A DNA stretch of 46,414 nucleotides from an uncultured Ruminococcus sp. (GCA_910577575.1 CAJTOG010000009.1:1-46414), one strand, 5' to 3'; numbered from the stretch's first letter, positions 8,717-18,232 are shown. Translations and numbers: made by a program. The notes: generated from the letters alone by a model not told the origin.

Positions 8717-11700
8717 TTAATACTCATCATAGTACAGAATTCTATAGCTGAATGCAGATGCACCGTCGCCGATAGGATCCGGGTCAGTGCCTTCTTTATC
8801 ATCCACGAAAATTACATTCAAACGGTTAGGAAGAGTTGCTTGTTTTGAATTGACACAGCCAAAAACGAAATTGTCAATACCAGAACTTACACCATCAGGA
8901 TTCAAAATATCAGAACCATTATAATAAATATTAGAAAAATTAAGACCCGGACCTGTTGATGCGGCTACAAATTCAATATTCGGGGAAAGAATATTTGCAA
9001 CAATATATCTTAAACCATTTGACACAGTCATTTTTGTATTTGCAGCTCCATATACATTTACCTTTGGTTTTCCCAATTCAGAAAGGTCATAACCCGATTT
9101 ACCGGAAGAATTATAATTCAATTCACCATTCTGATTTTCCTTGAACATTGTTTCATATCTTACTGTCGTAAGCTGTCCATTGCTAAAATTCAATTCAGCT
9201 CCGCTTTCAAGATAGAAATTAACTGTTCCGCCTTTGCGGTCGTCAATAATAAATTTAATACTGCTATCAATGTTTACACTATTTTTTATAACAATCAGAA
9301 TATCTTTATTATCAGGATTAATTACAATATTTTTAGAATATCCGCTTCCGAAACTTACACCATCCAAAATACAGCTTCTGTCAATATAAATTCCTGCACT
9401 CTCACTTAAATTATTATATATATTTACCGGTTTATTATCAAGTTCATATGGCTGTTGTGTAACTGTCTTATTACCGCCGCCATCTATCGCCCTCTCTTCA
9501 TATCCGGCAAATTGTCCGTTGTTTGTAACATTTTTAACAATTTTTCCGACTGTATCAACAATTTCTGTATTTGAAGTAAAACAAATTCTTTCATTTCCGG
9601 TTTTGCTTATATTTGGTATCAGGTCATTATTATATATTGCTCCGAGACCCACTGAAAGACTTTCATATTTATAAGGGTTTGAAACATAATAATCAGAACT
9701 GTCATCAAGAACTTCTTCCAGTCTTTTTATAATCTTGGTTTCTTTAATATCAATGCCTGAAATTTCTTCAAGACCTAAAATTACTTCTTTTTCAGCATAC
9801 TTAGGATATACAGCATCACCATTATATTCAGGCAATGCATAAAAATCAGTTACTTTCCTTATCTTGTCATTAGATATTGTTGTAGCTGGCAATGTTTGAA
9901 TCGTATATGCATTACTTATCGGCTGTGAAGCATCGGCCAAAACAGTATATCTGTCCTGTAATTTCTGACCAGGATTAAGTTTAAGAATATTATCGTTAGA
10001 TTTATCAATATCTTTTAACTTAACCGCTTTGGGGTCACTTGGATTTGTACTTGCAAGAGTCTTAATGTAATAAATATTTACATCTCCGTATTCTGTAGAC
10101 GGAACTTCATAAGGTTTCTTAGGCCAGCCTGATTCCTGTTTCAATAAATTTCTTGCATTATCAATCATCCAGTCTTCTGAACCGTTAGCCCATATATATA
10201 TCTGAGATTCATCCCAGTCACTTGGAATATCCCTCCACCTGTATGTTACTATGTCACCTATATTCACATCATAAAGCGGTTCATCGAAAAGACCTACTGG
10301 TCTTGCTTCAGCGTTTACATTTTTTACTATATAATGTACATAACTGAGTTCATAGTTCGGTACTTTAAAGTCAATAGCTTCTTGTTCCGTTTTATACTCT
10401 TCACCATTTATATAAATATGGTCGCAGTATATTTTTTTATCAGTTGCAACTGATGAGAAAACAGAATCAATAATTTCTTCATCAGTTTTACTTGCATCTC
10501 CGGTAATATATAAATTTCCGCCAACTATCAGATTCCCGCCTATTTTAACGTTGTCTCCGATATGACAGTCCTTTTCAATACGGACATCACCTTTTGTTTC
10601 TATATTTTTTAATTTGGTAGTACCCTTTGCAGAAATTTTCCCGCCGATTGAAAAAGGAGTTGCCACTGCCTTATTCACAACAGAACCTGCCCATTGATAA
10701 AGAACTGTTGACTGTGCAAACTCAAGATTGTTTTCTCTGTACGGGTCCATACAGTAAAGGTCTCCGCCGAGTTTAAAGTTGTCGTTAGCACCACCAGCCT
10801 GAAAATAACCGCAGAAAATATTCAGAGGGTGTTTATTACTGTTTGTACCTGTATCAATTTGTCCCAATGTGACATTTTGATTTATTTTGATTGCACCATC
10901 AACAAAAATATACGGAACTTCGTTGAAATTTAAACTAGACATATCAAACGGCATTACAAACTTCATTCTGTTAACATCCGCAGACTGAGTAAATGTCATA
11001 TCTCCCCAGACAGTAATGCCTTTTCCTTTTGATGGAAAAATGAAATTCGGAGCCTGTATAAAATTAAGATTGCTGTTTACATATAAATCAGCTTCAACTG
11101 AAAAGTCTGCATTGGCATTCGTCAACTGTAAAGCATCACTGGTATCAAATTGTCTGTAAACTGAAGCATCATTCTGCCAATTTGCATATTCTTCATCAGT
11201 TGCTCTGTAGCTGTAATCATAGAATATAGCACCTTTTGTATCTGTACCGTCATCATATATATGCTTTCCGTTAGCGTCTTTATTATTTCCTACATTCACG
11301 CCAAGTCTCGGAAGATTGATATATGAACCGCCAAAAAGGTTTGTCTGACACTCAACATTTGCACCGGAAGTTGTAACAAATCCAGCACCGCCGCCAGCAC
11401 CATCCGTTGCTTCTGTAGGAGGCTGTTTTACTATATAAGCAGACGTTGTGGAATTAACGCCTGCCATGGATACGCTTGCTGAAAACTTAAGAATATCACC
11501 TTCTACCCATTCTTTTTTTGATGTATCATAGAATTTCTTCTTTCCTGCAAGACTGACATTAACAGGAGAAATATCGCCGTATTTGCCGGCATTTGGTACT
11601 GTATTTCCTAACTTTACTGCAACGTTCAATGAAGATGCTCCTGCATCGGTTCCAATTTTAGATATTACATTTCCATAATTTGCATCAGCTTTCATTGCCT

Positions 11701-11890
11701 TTACAGCAGCATCAACAACCATTCTTGATGTTACATTTGTCTGTGCACTTGAATAATTGACGTGTGCTCTGTTATTGGCAGCCGTTGCCAGAGCCAGAGT
11801 ACCGAAGAGGAATACAATCAGAAGCGACATTACAACAACAACAGTAAGCAGTACCGAACCATGAAGTTTTTTATTCTTTTTTCTTTTCAT
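8717..11890 (-). CDS. Giant PilX-like pilus-associated protein
   Basis: A 1057-aa protein. The N-terminus (KKLHGSVLLTVVVVMSLL) looks like a PilX-type prepilin signal: a basic stretch, Gly-Ser cleavage point and a hydrophobic helix, but no Glu5. The long extracellular part carries many beta-rich repeats. The section around residues 410-480 is full of GGN and GD turns separated by short beta strands and resembles a right-handed beta-helix or bactofilin-like solenoid. PilX proteins are usually about 200 aa, so this is unusually large and could be a tip adhesin. An AAGGCGG ribosome site precedes ATG 11890. It lies immediately downstream of the omega-RNA-like insert. The adhesin role is inference. 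Confidence 0.75.
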   Translation of the reverse strand: MKRKKNKKLHGSVLLTVVVVMSLLIVFLFGTLALATAANNRAHVNYSSAQTNVTSRMVVDAAVKAMKADANYGNVISKIGTDAGASSLNVAVKLGNTVPNAGKYGDISPVNVSLAGKKKFYDTSKKEWVEGDILKFSASVSMAGVNSTTSAYIVKQPPTEATDGAGGGAGFVTTSGANVECQTNLFGGSYINLPRLGVNVGNNKDANGKHIYDDGTDTKGAIFYDYSYRATDEEYANWQNDASVYRQFDTSDALQLTNANADFSVEADLYVNSNLNFIQAPNFIFPSKGKGITVWGDMTFTQSADVNRMKFVMPFDMSSLNFNEVPYIFVDGAIKINQNVTLGQIDTGTNSNKHPLNIFCGYFQAGGANDNFKLGGDLYCMDPYRENNLEFAQSTVLYQWAGSVVNKAVATPFSIGGKISAKGTTKLKNIETKGDVRIEKDCHIGDNVKIGGNLIVGGNLYITGDASKTDEEIIDSVFSSVATDKKIYCDHIYINGEEYKTEQEAIDFKVPNYELSYVHYIVKNVNAEARPVGLFDEPLYDVNIGDIVTYRWRDIPSDWDESQIYIWANGSEDWMIDNARNLLKQESGWPKKPYEVPSTEYGDVNIYYIKTLASTNPSDPKAVKLKDIDKSNDNILKLNPGQKLQDRYTVLADASQPISNAYTIQTLPATTISNDKIRKVTDFYALPEYNGDAVYPKYAEKEVILGLEEISGIDIKETKIIKRLEEVLDDSSDYYVSNPYKYESLSVGLGAIYNNDLIPNISKTGNERICFTSNTEIVDTVGKIVKNVTNNGQFAGYEERAIDGGGNKTVTQQPYELDNKPVNIYNNLSESAGIYIDRSCILDGVSFGSGYSKNIVINPDNKDILIVIKNSVNIDSSIKFIIDDRKGGTVNFYLESGAELNFSNGQLTTVRYETMFKENQNGELNYNSSGKSGYDLSELGKPKVNVYGAANTKMTVSNGLRYIVANILSPNIEFVAASTGPGLNFSNIYYNGSDILNPDGVSSGIDNFVFGCVNSKQATLPNRLNVIFVDDKEGTDPDPIGDGASAFSYRILYYDEY

Positions 11891-11920
11891 TATTTCTAAC
11901 CGCCTTTCGAGTTATATTGT

Positions 11921-12132
11921 TCATGGAAACCAGTGTGAAATACCCCCAACGCCTATGCTCCACATAGAAACGAGGGCTTCTCGCTCAATAGCACAAACAT
12001 GTCAAGCATCAACGAATTAACCTCGTGTGTCCCACGGTTTTATAATTTTTAGTTCTGCAAATGCAATTCGTCTCCCACCTTTAAGGTGGGGGACTTCTTG
12101 ATATATAAGGTTAAAAAAACTGATTTCCATGA
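11921..12132 (-). mobile_element. IS200/IS605-type remnant or solo omega-RNA-like element
   Basis: A non-coding insert between pilO and the PilX-like gene. On the minus strand it opens with a hairpin (AAGGTGGG arms, 12074-12090) like the left-end hairpins of IS200/IS605. It ends with a G-rich stretch near 11941-11970, reading AGCATAGGCG followed by TTGGGGGTA, that resembles the 3' end of TnpB omega-RNA scaffolds. An internal CGAG/CTCG hairpin (11971-11983) fits such a scaffold. No tnpA or tnpB is present. It is enclosed by a 14-bp inverted repeat (11921-11934 and 12119-12132, 13 of 14 matches). The omega-RNA identification rests on remembered family resemblance and needs a covariance search. 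Confidence 0.5.
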
Positions 12133-12167
12133 TATTTCTTTCTTCATAACTTCAGCGAAGAACAAGT

Positions 12168-12902
12168 TTATTCTTCTACATTAGGTTCTGCAAGGTCGTA
12201 AACTGAATAAAGTGTTATAACAAATTGTGCAGTTGCCTCTTCATCATCTGTACGCATACCGGAATTTTCTTTAAATTCAACATTTCCAAGAGTAACAGAA
12301 TTGATAATAATTGTTTCTTCCTGTTCTTCAAGCGCTTTCATATAATTCCAGATAGCTTCCTGTTCACCTGTAACAGAAATTGAATACTGTCCGGCAAGAA
12401 CATCTTCAGTTGTTCTTGCTGAAAGAGCATCACTTTCAGCCTTTGCAGCAGCAATCATAGCCTGCTGGCTTCCGTCAAGGTCAGCCTGAGCAATCTGGTC
12501 TTCAGCAATGAACGAAGGAGTGAAATAATAATAAGCGAGCTGACTTTTATCAAGGTCTGATGCATTGAGACTCATGACCTTTACTTCACAGTCTTCTGCA
12601 AAATGCTGCATATACTGGTCAAGTTTGCGTGCATTTACGATATTGTTGTAATCAACGAATGGGTCTGAAAGATTCATTGTTTCCTTATGTATACTTTTAA
12701 TTTCAGTTTTCAATGGTTCAATTTCTGCAACCTTGTTGTCAACCTCAGAACGTTCCTGTTCAAGAGTCGCAAGAGTTTCCAAATTTTTCTTTCTGTCATC
12801 GTTCTTAGGCTTAACAAGCAGAAAGAAACCCGCAACAAGGATTGCTATAGCAAGAAGAACGCCAAGAATGACTAAATCTCTGTAATTAAGTTTCATCTTC
12901 AT
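12168..12902 (-). CDS. pilO: Type IV pilus alignment protein PilO-like
   Basis: A 244-aa bitopic membrane protein. Basic residues precede a membrane helix at about 10-31, followed by a coiled coil (about 38-80, KNLETLATLEQERSEV onward) and a small periplasmic-type ferredoxin-like domain. That layout is PilO/GspM. It follows the pilM-pilN fusion by 8 bases, the canonical MNO order, and would help link the cytosolic PilM ring to the pilus base. Two in-frame ATGs compete: 12902 has only 3 bases to GGAGG, and 12896 has 9, so the true start may be 12896. Sequence identity in this family is always low, so the call relies on architecture and context. Confidence 0.75.
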   Translation of the reverse strand: MKMKLNYRDLVILGVLLAIAILVAGFFLLVKPKNDDRKKNLETLATLEQERSEVDNKVAEIEPLKTEIKSIHKETMNLSDPFVDYNNIVNARKLDQYMQHFAEDCEVKVMSLNASDLDKSQLAYYYFTPSFIAEDQIAQADLDGSQQAMIAAAKAESDALSARTTEDVLAGQYSISVTGEQEAIWNYMKALEEQEETIIINSVTLGNVEFKENSGMRTDDEEATAQFVITLYSVYDLAEPNVEE

Positions 12903-12910
12903 CTACCTCC

Positions 12911-14596
12911 TTATTCAGCAGTTTCTGCTTCTGTTCCTGATGATTCTTCCGCTGAACCGTCAGACTGTTCAGCTTCCGGTTTATAAGCACTTTCTCTGCC
13001 GTTTACTGTAAGTATAACATTGAATGAAGCAGTTTCAACTTCATCTCCGTCAGTAGTTACCCTGTTGCCTTCTTCATCTTCACCTTCAACCTGTTCCTGC
13101 TGAATTGAAACAGTATATCCTGTATATGAAGCGGAATGATAATAACCTTTGTTTTCTTCAACAGATTCATCAAGAAGATTATCAATAAAGAGAGATGGGA
13201 GTTTCTGAACCATTTCTCCGCTTCCTGCTGCTGTTACCGAGAAAGTAAACGTACCATTGTTATATGAAGGAATTGAAATATAGGAATCATCAAGCCCAAG
13301 GTCATTTGCAGTTTTGTCAAGAACAGCTTGAATTGTATCAAACTTATCACCGTTTACAACCGGCTGGGAATAGAAAGCGTCATGTGCATTAACCATCTTT
13401 GTATTATAAGCACTAACAGTATCTTTCAGTGAAAGAAGATTATCACGTTGTTTAAGCTTATCAGCCTGAGCATCAATATATGATTGAACTTCAGTAATAT
13501 CCTTTTCAACCCCGCTGTTCATAAAAGTAAGGGCAATCCATGCACCGCCGGCAATTACAACCGAACCGACGATACAGCTGAGAAGTACCGCAAGACCTGC
13601 ATTGCTGTTTGCTGTACTTCCTCCGGCTCTTTTCATAGCTGCACCGAGTTCTGTTTCAAGCAGATTGATTTTTTCAGTCTCCTTATTACGCTTGAACATA
13701 GCACCGATAGCATTTGCATATAGTGAAAATTCAAGATTTTCGTGACCATGAATTTGCGGAGGAACATTAATAAGACTTGTATTCAAATCCATCTTTGAAA
13801 GTTCATCTGTAAGTCTTACATAATCATGAGTATCACCATAGAAGATGATATTTTCAATAATTTCGCCGGTATTTCGTGTTCTGTGGAACTGAAGCATACG
13901 GAAGATATTTTCATTTACTGCTTCGAAAACGTAATCTTCCGAATTGCCGTAATCGGCAGGGTCAATGGACGCAAAACGTGAGAATGAAAGCTGTCCAGCT
14001 TCATAAAGGTTAAGAGAGATGAAATTGTTATCAATCTGAACAGCAAGCAGCGGCATTTTATTTTTAATCTTCGTATCAGCAAGAAGAACCTTTGTAATAC
14101 AGTTACAGCCTACCATAACAGACTTGAGTGAAATACCAAGAAGCTTGAAAACTTCTCTATAGCTGTTTACAATCTCATACGGACAGGCAGTTGCAAGAAC
14201 CTTGACCATTGATTCACCTGCATCGCCTTTTTCTTCTGCTTCACCCACAATAACATATGTAATACTGTATGAATCATCAAGATTCAGCTCAGCCTGCATC
14301 TTCTGCTTTACAGCCTTCTGCATATCCTGAGATTTCGTGGTTTTTGCAACAGTAAGTTCCCTAAAAATAGTAAGGTTTGAAGAAAGACTTACAATAGCTT
14401 CCTTATCCGGCATTTTATTCTTCTTAAGCACACCGTTTATAAGTGTGGCAATATTCGGAATATCCTTAACATGACCGTTAACAATAAGTCCCTCGTCGAT
14501 ATTCAGTGTAGCAGCAGAGCTGATTTTTATTTTGCCATTGCTCTCAACGCCCTTGACCACACGTACATTTCTATCGGTAATATCAAATGAAAGCAT
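12911..14596 (-). CDS. pilM: PilM-PilN fusion, pilus inner-membrane alignment complex
   Basis: A 561-aa fusion. Residues 1 to about 305 are an actin-like PilM (SHS2/FtsA fold; MLSFDITDRNVRVVKG start, phosphate loops around 184-205). At about 310 the sequence INLLETELG matches the conserved cytosolic PilN N-terminal motif that docks in PilM. A membrane helix follows at about 334-359, then a coiled coil and a PilN-like domain, ending in a Glu/Ser-rich tail. In most species PilM and PilN are separate proteins joined by that motif; here the docking peptide is covalently tethered. AAAGGTGG lies about 10 bases before ATG 14596. It is second in the pilC operon. Confidence 0.85.
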   Translation of the reverse strand: MLSFDITDRNVRVVKGVESNGKIKISSAATLNIDEGLIVNGHVKDIPNIATLINGVLKKNKMPDKEAIVSLSSNLTIFRELTVAKTTKSQDMQKAVKQKMQAELNLDDSYSITYVIVGEAEEKGDAGESMVKVLATACPYEIVNSYREVFKLLGISLKSVMVGCNCITKVLLADTKIKNKMPLLAVQIDNNFISLNLYEAGQLSFSRFASIDPADYGNSEDYVFEAVNENIFRMLQFHRTRNTGEIIENIIFYGDTHDYVRLTDELSKMDLNTSLINVPPQIHGHENLEFSLYANAIGAMFKRNKETEKINLLETELGAAMKRAGGSTANSNAGLAVLLSCIVGSVVIAGGAWIALTFMNSGVEKDITEVQSYIDAQADKLKQRDNLLSLKDTVSAYNTKMVNAHDAFYSQPVVNGDKFDTIQAVLDKTANDLGLDDSYISIPSYNNGTFTFSVTAAGSGEMVQKLPSLFIDNLLDESVEENKGYYHSASYTGYTVSIQQEQVEGEDEEGNRVTTDGDEVETASFNVILTVNGRESAYKPEAEQSDGSAEESSGTEAETAE

Positions 14597-14620
14597 TTAT
14601 TTTTTTCCACCTTTCCATAT

Positions 14621-15820
14621 TTATTCGTTCTCGATAGATTCCATTGAACCATAAAGTGCGGGGTAAATTCCGACTACGACCAGACCGATAATAAGACCCA
14701 TAAAGATGAGAAGCACCGGCTCAACCATACTTACAAGACGCTGAACGGCTGAATCTGATTCTTCTTCATAGTAATCTGATGTTTTTTCAAGAATTGAGTC
14801 AAGTGCACCTGATTCTTCGCCTACATAAATAACAGAACAGAACATTGATTCAAATACTTCTGTTCTTGTTATAGCGGATGAAAGAGTTTCACCCTGTTTA
14901 ACCTCATCAATTACTTCTTCAAATTTCTGGTCTATGTAAGAATTTCCAAGAACAGCAGACGCTCTTTTAAGACAATCAACCATGGGAATACCACTTGAAT
15001 AAAGGTTGGAGAGAGTTCTCGCAAAACGTCCGGTATAAACCTTCGTTATAAGAGGACCAAATCCCGGGCCTTTTATCATGAGCCGGTCAACTTTAAGGCG
15101 AAAACTCGGAACTTTGAGGGCATATCTTATTCCGAAATAAGCGGCAACAACAATGATAATAAGAATATACCACTGATGCTGAAGAAAATCTGACATTGCA
15201 GCCATCATTTTAGTGAGGGCAGGCATGGTTGCAGGGTCTTCATACATATCAATAAATGTAGGCATAATGAAAATAAACAGGAACAATACAATGACCACGC
15301 AGAGAACAGCAAGGATTACAGGATAAATCATTGCACCCTTTATTGTATTTTTAAGTTTGTTTTCCTTGGAATAGTTCTCCGACATACGTGTCATGATAAC
15401 GTCAAGCGAACCGCTGGCTTCTCCTGCACTTACCATAGAAATAAGGAAATCGGGAAATGAACCGGCGTGCATTTCAAGCGTACTTGAAAATGATTCACCT
15501 TTCTGGACATTTTCATAAATATCCTGCCAGATAGCCTTTGCCTTTTCGTTTTCCTGCTCTTTTGTCATGATATCAATAGCCTTTACAAGTGTAAGACCGG
15601 ATGTAAGCATGGCACTGAGCTGACGGCAACAGAATGCAAGTTCTTTTGTATTGAACTTATAGATTGACCTTGATTTGCCGCCGGATTCTTCCTTGTAGTC
15701 CTTAATGAAGAGACCACGTTCTTTCATTTTTTCGAGAAATTCCTGTTCATTCTCGGCATTTGCCTTGCCCTTAACCTGTTTGCCGCGGGCATCCTGAGCA
15801 ACATAGGAATAACTCTTCAT
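14621..15820 (-). CDS. pilC: Type IV pilus platform protein PilC (GspF family)
   Basis: A 399-aa polytopic membrane protein with two T2SSF domains (about 65-190 and 270-390) and membrane segments near 165-190, 215-235 and 370-395. The N-terminus MKSYSYVAQDARGKQVKG is typical of PilC/GspF. It forms the platform rotated by PilB and PilT. I start at ATG 15820 (GGAGG 10 bases upstream); the earlier ATG at 15865 has no ribosome site and lies only 18 bases from the -10. It is the first gene of the operon pilC-pilMN-pilO-pilX-like-minor prepilins. It is unusual but not rare that pilC is separated from pilB/pilT. Confidence 0.95.
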   Translation of the reverse strand: MKSYSYVAQDARGKQVKGKANAENEQEFLEKMKERGLFIKDYKEESGGKSRSIYKFNTKELAFCCRQLSAMLTSGLTLVKAIDIMTKEQENEKAKAIWQDIYENVQKGESFSSTLEMHAGSFPDFLISMVSAGEASGSLDVIMTRMSENYSKENKLKNTIKGAMIYPVILAVLCVVIVLFLFIFIMPTFIDMYEDPATMPALTKMMAAMSDFLQHQWYILIIIVVAAYFGIRYALKVPSFRLKVDRLMIKGPGFGPLITKVYTGRFARTLSNLYSSGIPMVDCLKRASAVLGNSYIDQKFEEVIDEVKQGETLSSAITRTEVFESMFCSVIYVGEESGALDSILEKTSDYYEEESDSAVQRLVSMVEPVLLIFMGLIIGLVVVGIYPALYGSMESIENE

Positions 15821-15883
15821 AGAAAACCACCTCCGTATTTTTTTGTTAAGCCGAAAACAATTCATACTGCTTTAATAATAATT

Positions 15884-15912
15884 ATTATAACATATTAAAA
15901 AATATTTTTCAA
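15884..15912 (-). promoter_or_regulatory. Promoter of the pilC operon
   Basis: TTGAAA (15907-15912), a 17-bp spacer ending in TGT, and TATAAT (15884-15889) on the minus strand, about 64 bases upstream of the pilC ATG. Confidence 0.85.
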
Positions 15913-16181
15913 TCGCTTTTTTGACTTAAATAATGATATGATTTTTATCAATATTCACCAACTTTTATACCATATGTAATATAGCAGGTATAAAAATGAA
16001 ATATTCTACAAAAAGAAAATTAAGCAGCAGAACAAAAACCGACTTCAATGTGTTGGTTTCATACACATTATTATTTATAATACAATTATATCATAAACAT
16101 ATATAATAAGCAAGATGTTTTTAATTTTTTTTCAAATTATTATTAAAATATATATTTTAACTAAAATTATATTTTTTTACA
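15913..16181. other. AT-rich intergenic stretch without a gene
   Basis: Between the pilC promoter and the asnB hairpin. It holds weak inverted repeats (for example AATGTG and CACATT near 16048-16070) but no ORF, promoter of the window's standard form, or RNA gene that I can support. Confidence 0.6.
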
Positions 16182-16209
16182 GCGTATCCGAAAAATTTTC
16201 CGGATACGC
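16182..16209 (-). terminator. Hairpin after asnB, probable terminator
   Basis: GCGTATCCG and CGGATACGC form a perfect 9-bp stem 15 bases after the asnB stop codon. The minus strand lacks a T-run after it, so it is not a textbook intrinsic terminator and may be a 3'-end-stabilising hairpin. Confidence 0.55.
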
Positions 16210-16223
16210 CATAAATATAATAT

Positions 16224-18053
16224 TCAAATACTGAATTTCATATTATATCTTTTTAGCCAGCAGTCAAGCTGTATGAAAAAAGCTATCGTCTGCGGAAGAT
16301 TCATAAGCTGTCCATACCATTGAACATGGTCCGCATGGAGCAGGAGACGCTCCAGCTCTTTACGCTTTACAAGGTCTGTAAGAGGTGTGTCCTCTGAAAT
16401 TATATTCCTAAGTTTTTCACTGACTGCCTCCAAAAATGCCGGATTGTGAGTTTTAGGATAAGGACTTTTCTTTCTGTTGAGTACCTTTTCAGGAAGCCAG
16501 TCTTTCATAGCCTCACGGAGCAATCCTTTTTCACGCCCCATATAATCCTTATACTCCCATTTTACATTATACATATATTCAGCAATTCTGTAATCACAGA
16601 ACGGTACACGCACTTCCAGTCCACTGTACATTGACATTCTGTCTTTCCTGTCCAAAAGATTCTGCATGAACCAGTCAAAATTAAGCTGAGTCATCTCACG
16701 CATTCTGTATTCGGTTTCATTATCAGTCGAAAGCTTTTCAGCATAATCAGCAGTTTTTCTGTATGCACTGTATACAAATTCTTCTGCATCTATCATATAT
16801 GAAAAATTATCATTTATAAATTTTTTACGGTAAGCAGTACTCTGTGCCCATGGAAACCCGTCAGTCATGCGTATATCCTTATCCCTGTACCATGGATAAC
16901 CACCAAAAAGTTCATCTGCACATTCTCCGGAAAGTGCAACAGTTCCATGCTTTTTTATTTCACGACAGAAAATAAGCATCGATGCATCAACATCAGCCAT
17001 TCCGGGAAGCCCTCTTGCATATACCGCATCATCAAGAGCTTCAACAAGCTCCGGAGTATCAATGACTGTCCAATGATGTCTTGTACCTAAATATTCAGTC
17101 ATACAGTTGATATATTCGGGGTCGCTGTTCGGCTGAAAATGACTTTTAGTAAAATATTTATCATTGTCACGATAGTCAACAGAAAATGTATTCAGAATTT
17201 TACCTTGCTTTTTCATTTCAGAAGCTGCAACCGACGATATAAGACTTGAATCAAGACCGCCTGAAAGAAATGTACATACCGGCACATCAGAAACAAGCTG
17301 TCTTCTTATTGAGTCAAGAAGCAATTCTCTCACATGTTCTTTGGTCTGTTCAAAAGTTTCATTAAGTTCATAGGCATGAAGTCTCCAGTATTCCCATAAA
17401 TCCAAGCCGTCCGCATTATAAAATCCGCACCACCCTGATTTTATTTCTTCAATTCCCTTTATAACTCCACAGCCTGCCGTACGTCCCGGAGCTAACAACA
17501 AAAGTTCTGCAATACCGTTTTTATCTATCTCATGAGGAATTTCGGGATATTCAAGCAATGCACTGATTTCCGATGCAAAAACAAGTTTATTTTCAAATCG
17601 GTAGTAAAACAAAGGCTTTACCCCTATTCTGTCACGGGCAAGAAATACTCTTTGTTCTGATTCATCATAAACAGCAAATGCAAATATGCCATTAAAATAA
17701 TTGACACATTCAGCCCCCCATTTTATATAGCTTCTAAGTACAACTTCTGTGTCTGACTTCGTTTCAAATATAAAATCTTCTGACAAGAGAGTGCGTATTT
17801 CCTGTGTATTATAAAGTTCTCCGTTATAAACAATCGTGTATTTTCTGCCGTTTACTGTTATTGTCATCGGTTGTCTGCCACCTGAAATATCAATAACGGC
17901 AAGACGTGTGTGAACAAGTGCAGCTTCATGGGAAAGAAAAATTCCACGCTGGTCCGGTCCACGCCTAAGTAAAGCTTTCTGCATAAGCTCACATGATTTC
18001 AACTCTCCTCTCATATCATCTCTGAAACTGATAACTCCTGCTATTCCGCACAT
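16224..18053 (-). CDS. asnB: Asparagine synthase (glutamine-hydrolysing)
   Basis: A 609-aa enzyme that makes asparagine from aspartate, ATP and glutamine. The N-terminal class II glutaminase has Cys as residue 2 (MCGIAGV), which becomes the nucleophile after Met removal. The synthase domain has the PP-loop SGGLDSS near residue 265 and the SGECADELFGGYPWY motif. ATG 18053 is required by the Cys2 rule and has GGAGG 9 bases upstream; the TTG two codons earlier is rejected. It is a lone gene divergent from ymdB. Some members of this family instead modify peptides or cell-wall glutamate, but there is no such context here. Confidence 0.92.
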   Translation of the reverse strand: MCGIAGVISFRDDMRGELKSCELMQKALLRRGPDQRGIFLSHEAALVHTRLAVIDISGGRQPMTITVNGRKYTIVYNGELYNTQEIRTLLSEDFIFETKSDTEVVLRSYIKWGAECVNYFNGIFAFAVYDESEQRVFLARDRIGVKPLFYYRFENKLVFASEISALLEYPEIPHEIDKNGIAELLLLAPGRTAGCGVIKGIEEIKSGWCGFYNADGLDLWEYWRLHAYELNETFEQTKEHVRELLLDSIRRQLVSDVPVCTFLSGGLDSSLISSVAASEMKKQGKILNTFSVDYRDNDKYFTKSHFQPNSDPEYINCMTEYLGTRHHWTVIDTPELVEALDDAVYARGLPGMADVDASMLIFCREIKKHGTVALSGECADELFGGYPWYRDKDIRMTDGFPWAQSTAYRKKFINDNFSYMIDAEEFVYSAYRKTADYAEKLSTDNETEYRMREMTQLNFDWFMQNLLDRKDRMSMYSGLEVRVPFCDYRIAEYMYNVKWEYKDYMGREKGLLREAMKDWLPEKVLNRKKSPYPKTHNPAFLEAVSEKLRNIISEDTPLTDLVKRKELERLLLHADHVQWYGQLMNLPQTIAFFIQLDCWLKRYNMKFSI

Positions 18054-18100
18054 AATCAAAAACCTCCGTTTAATTAGTCAATTGATAATCCTTAATTAGA

Positions 18101-18130
18101 ATTATATGCTCATAACATTTCAATTGTTCA
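18101..18130 (-). promoter_or_regulatory. Possible asnB promoter
   Basis: TGAACA (18125-18130), an 18-bp spacer and TATAAT (18101-18106) on the minus strand. It lacks the TGn extension and the 17-bp spacer seen at the other promoters here, so confidence is lower. Confidence 0.45.
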
Positions 18131-18169
18131 TTTTCAGCAAAATATTTGTAAAAAAATCTTTTATCAGCC

Positions 18170-18198
18170 TTGACATAAAATCAATCAGGTGATATAAT
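18170..18198 (+). promoter_or_regulatory. Promoter of ymdB
   Basis: TTGACA (18170-18175), a 17-bp spacer ending in TGA, and TATAAT (18193-18198), a consensus match with a leader of about 28 nt. Confidence 0.85.
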
Positions 18199-18232
18199 AA
18201 ATTATTATTCAGAAAGTCAGGTTTATATATCT

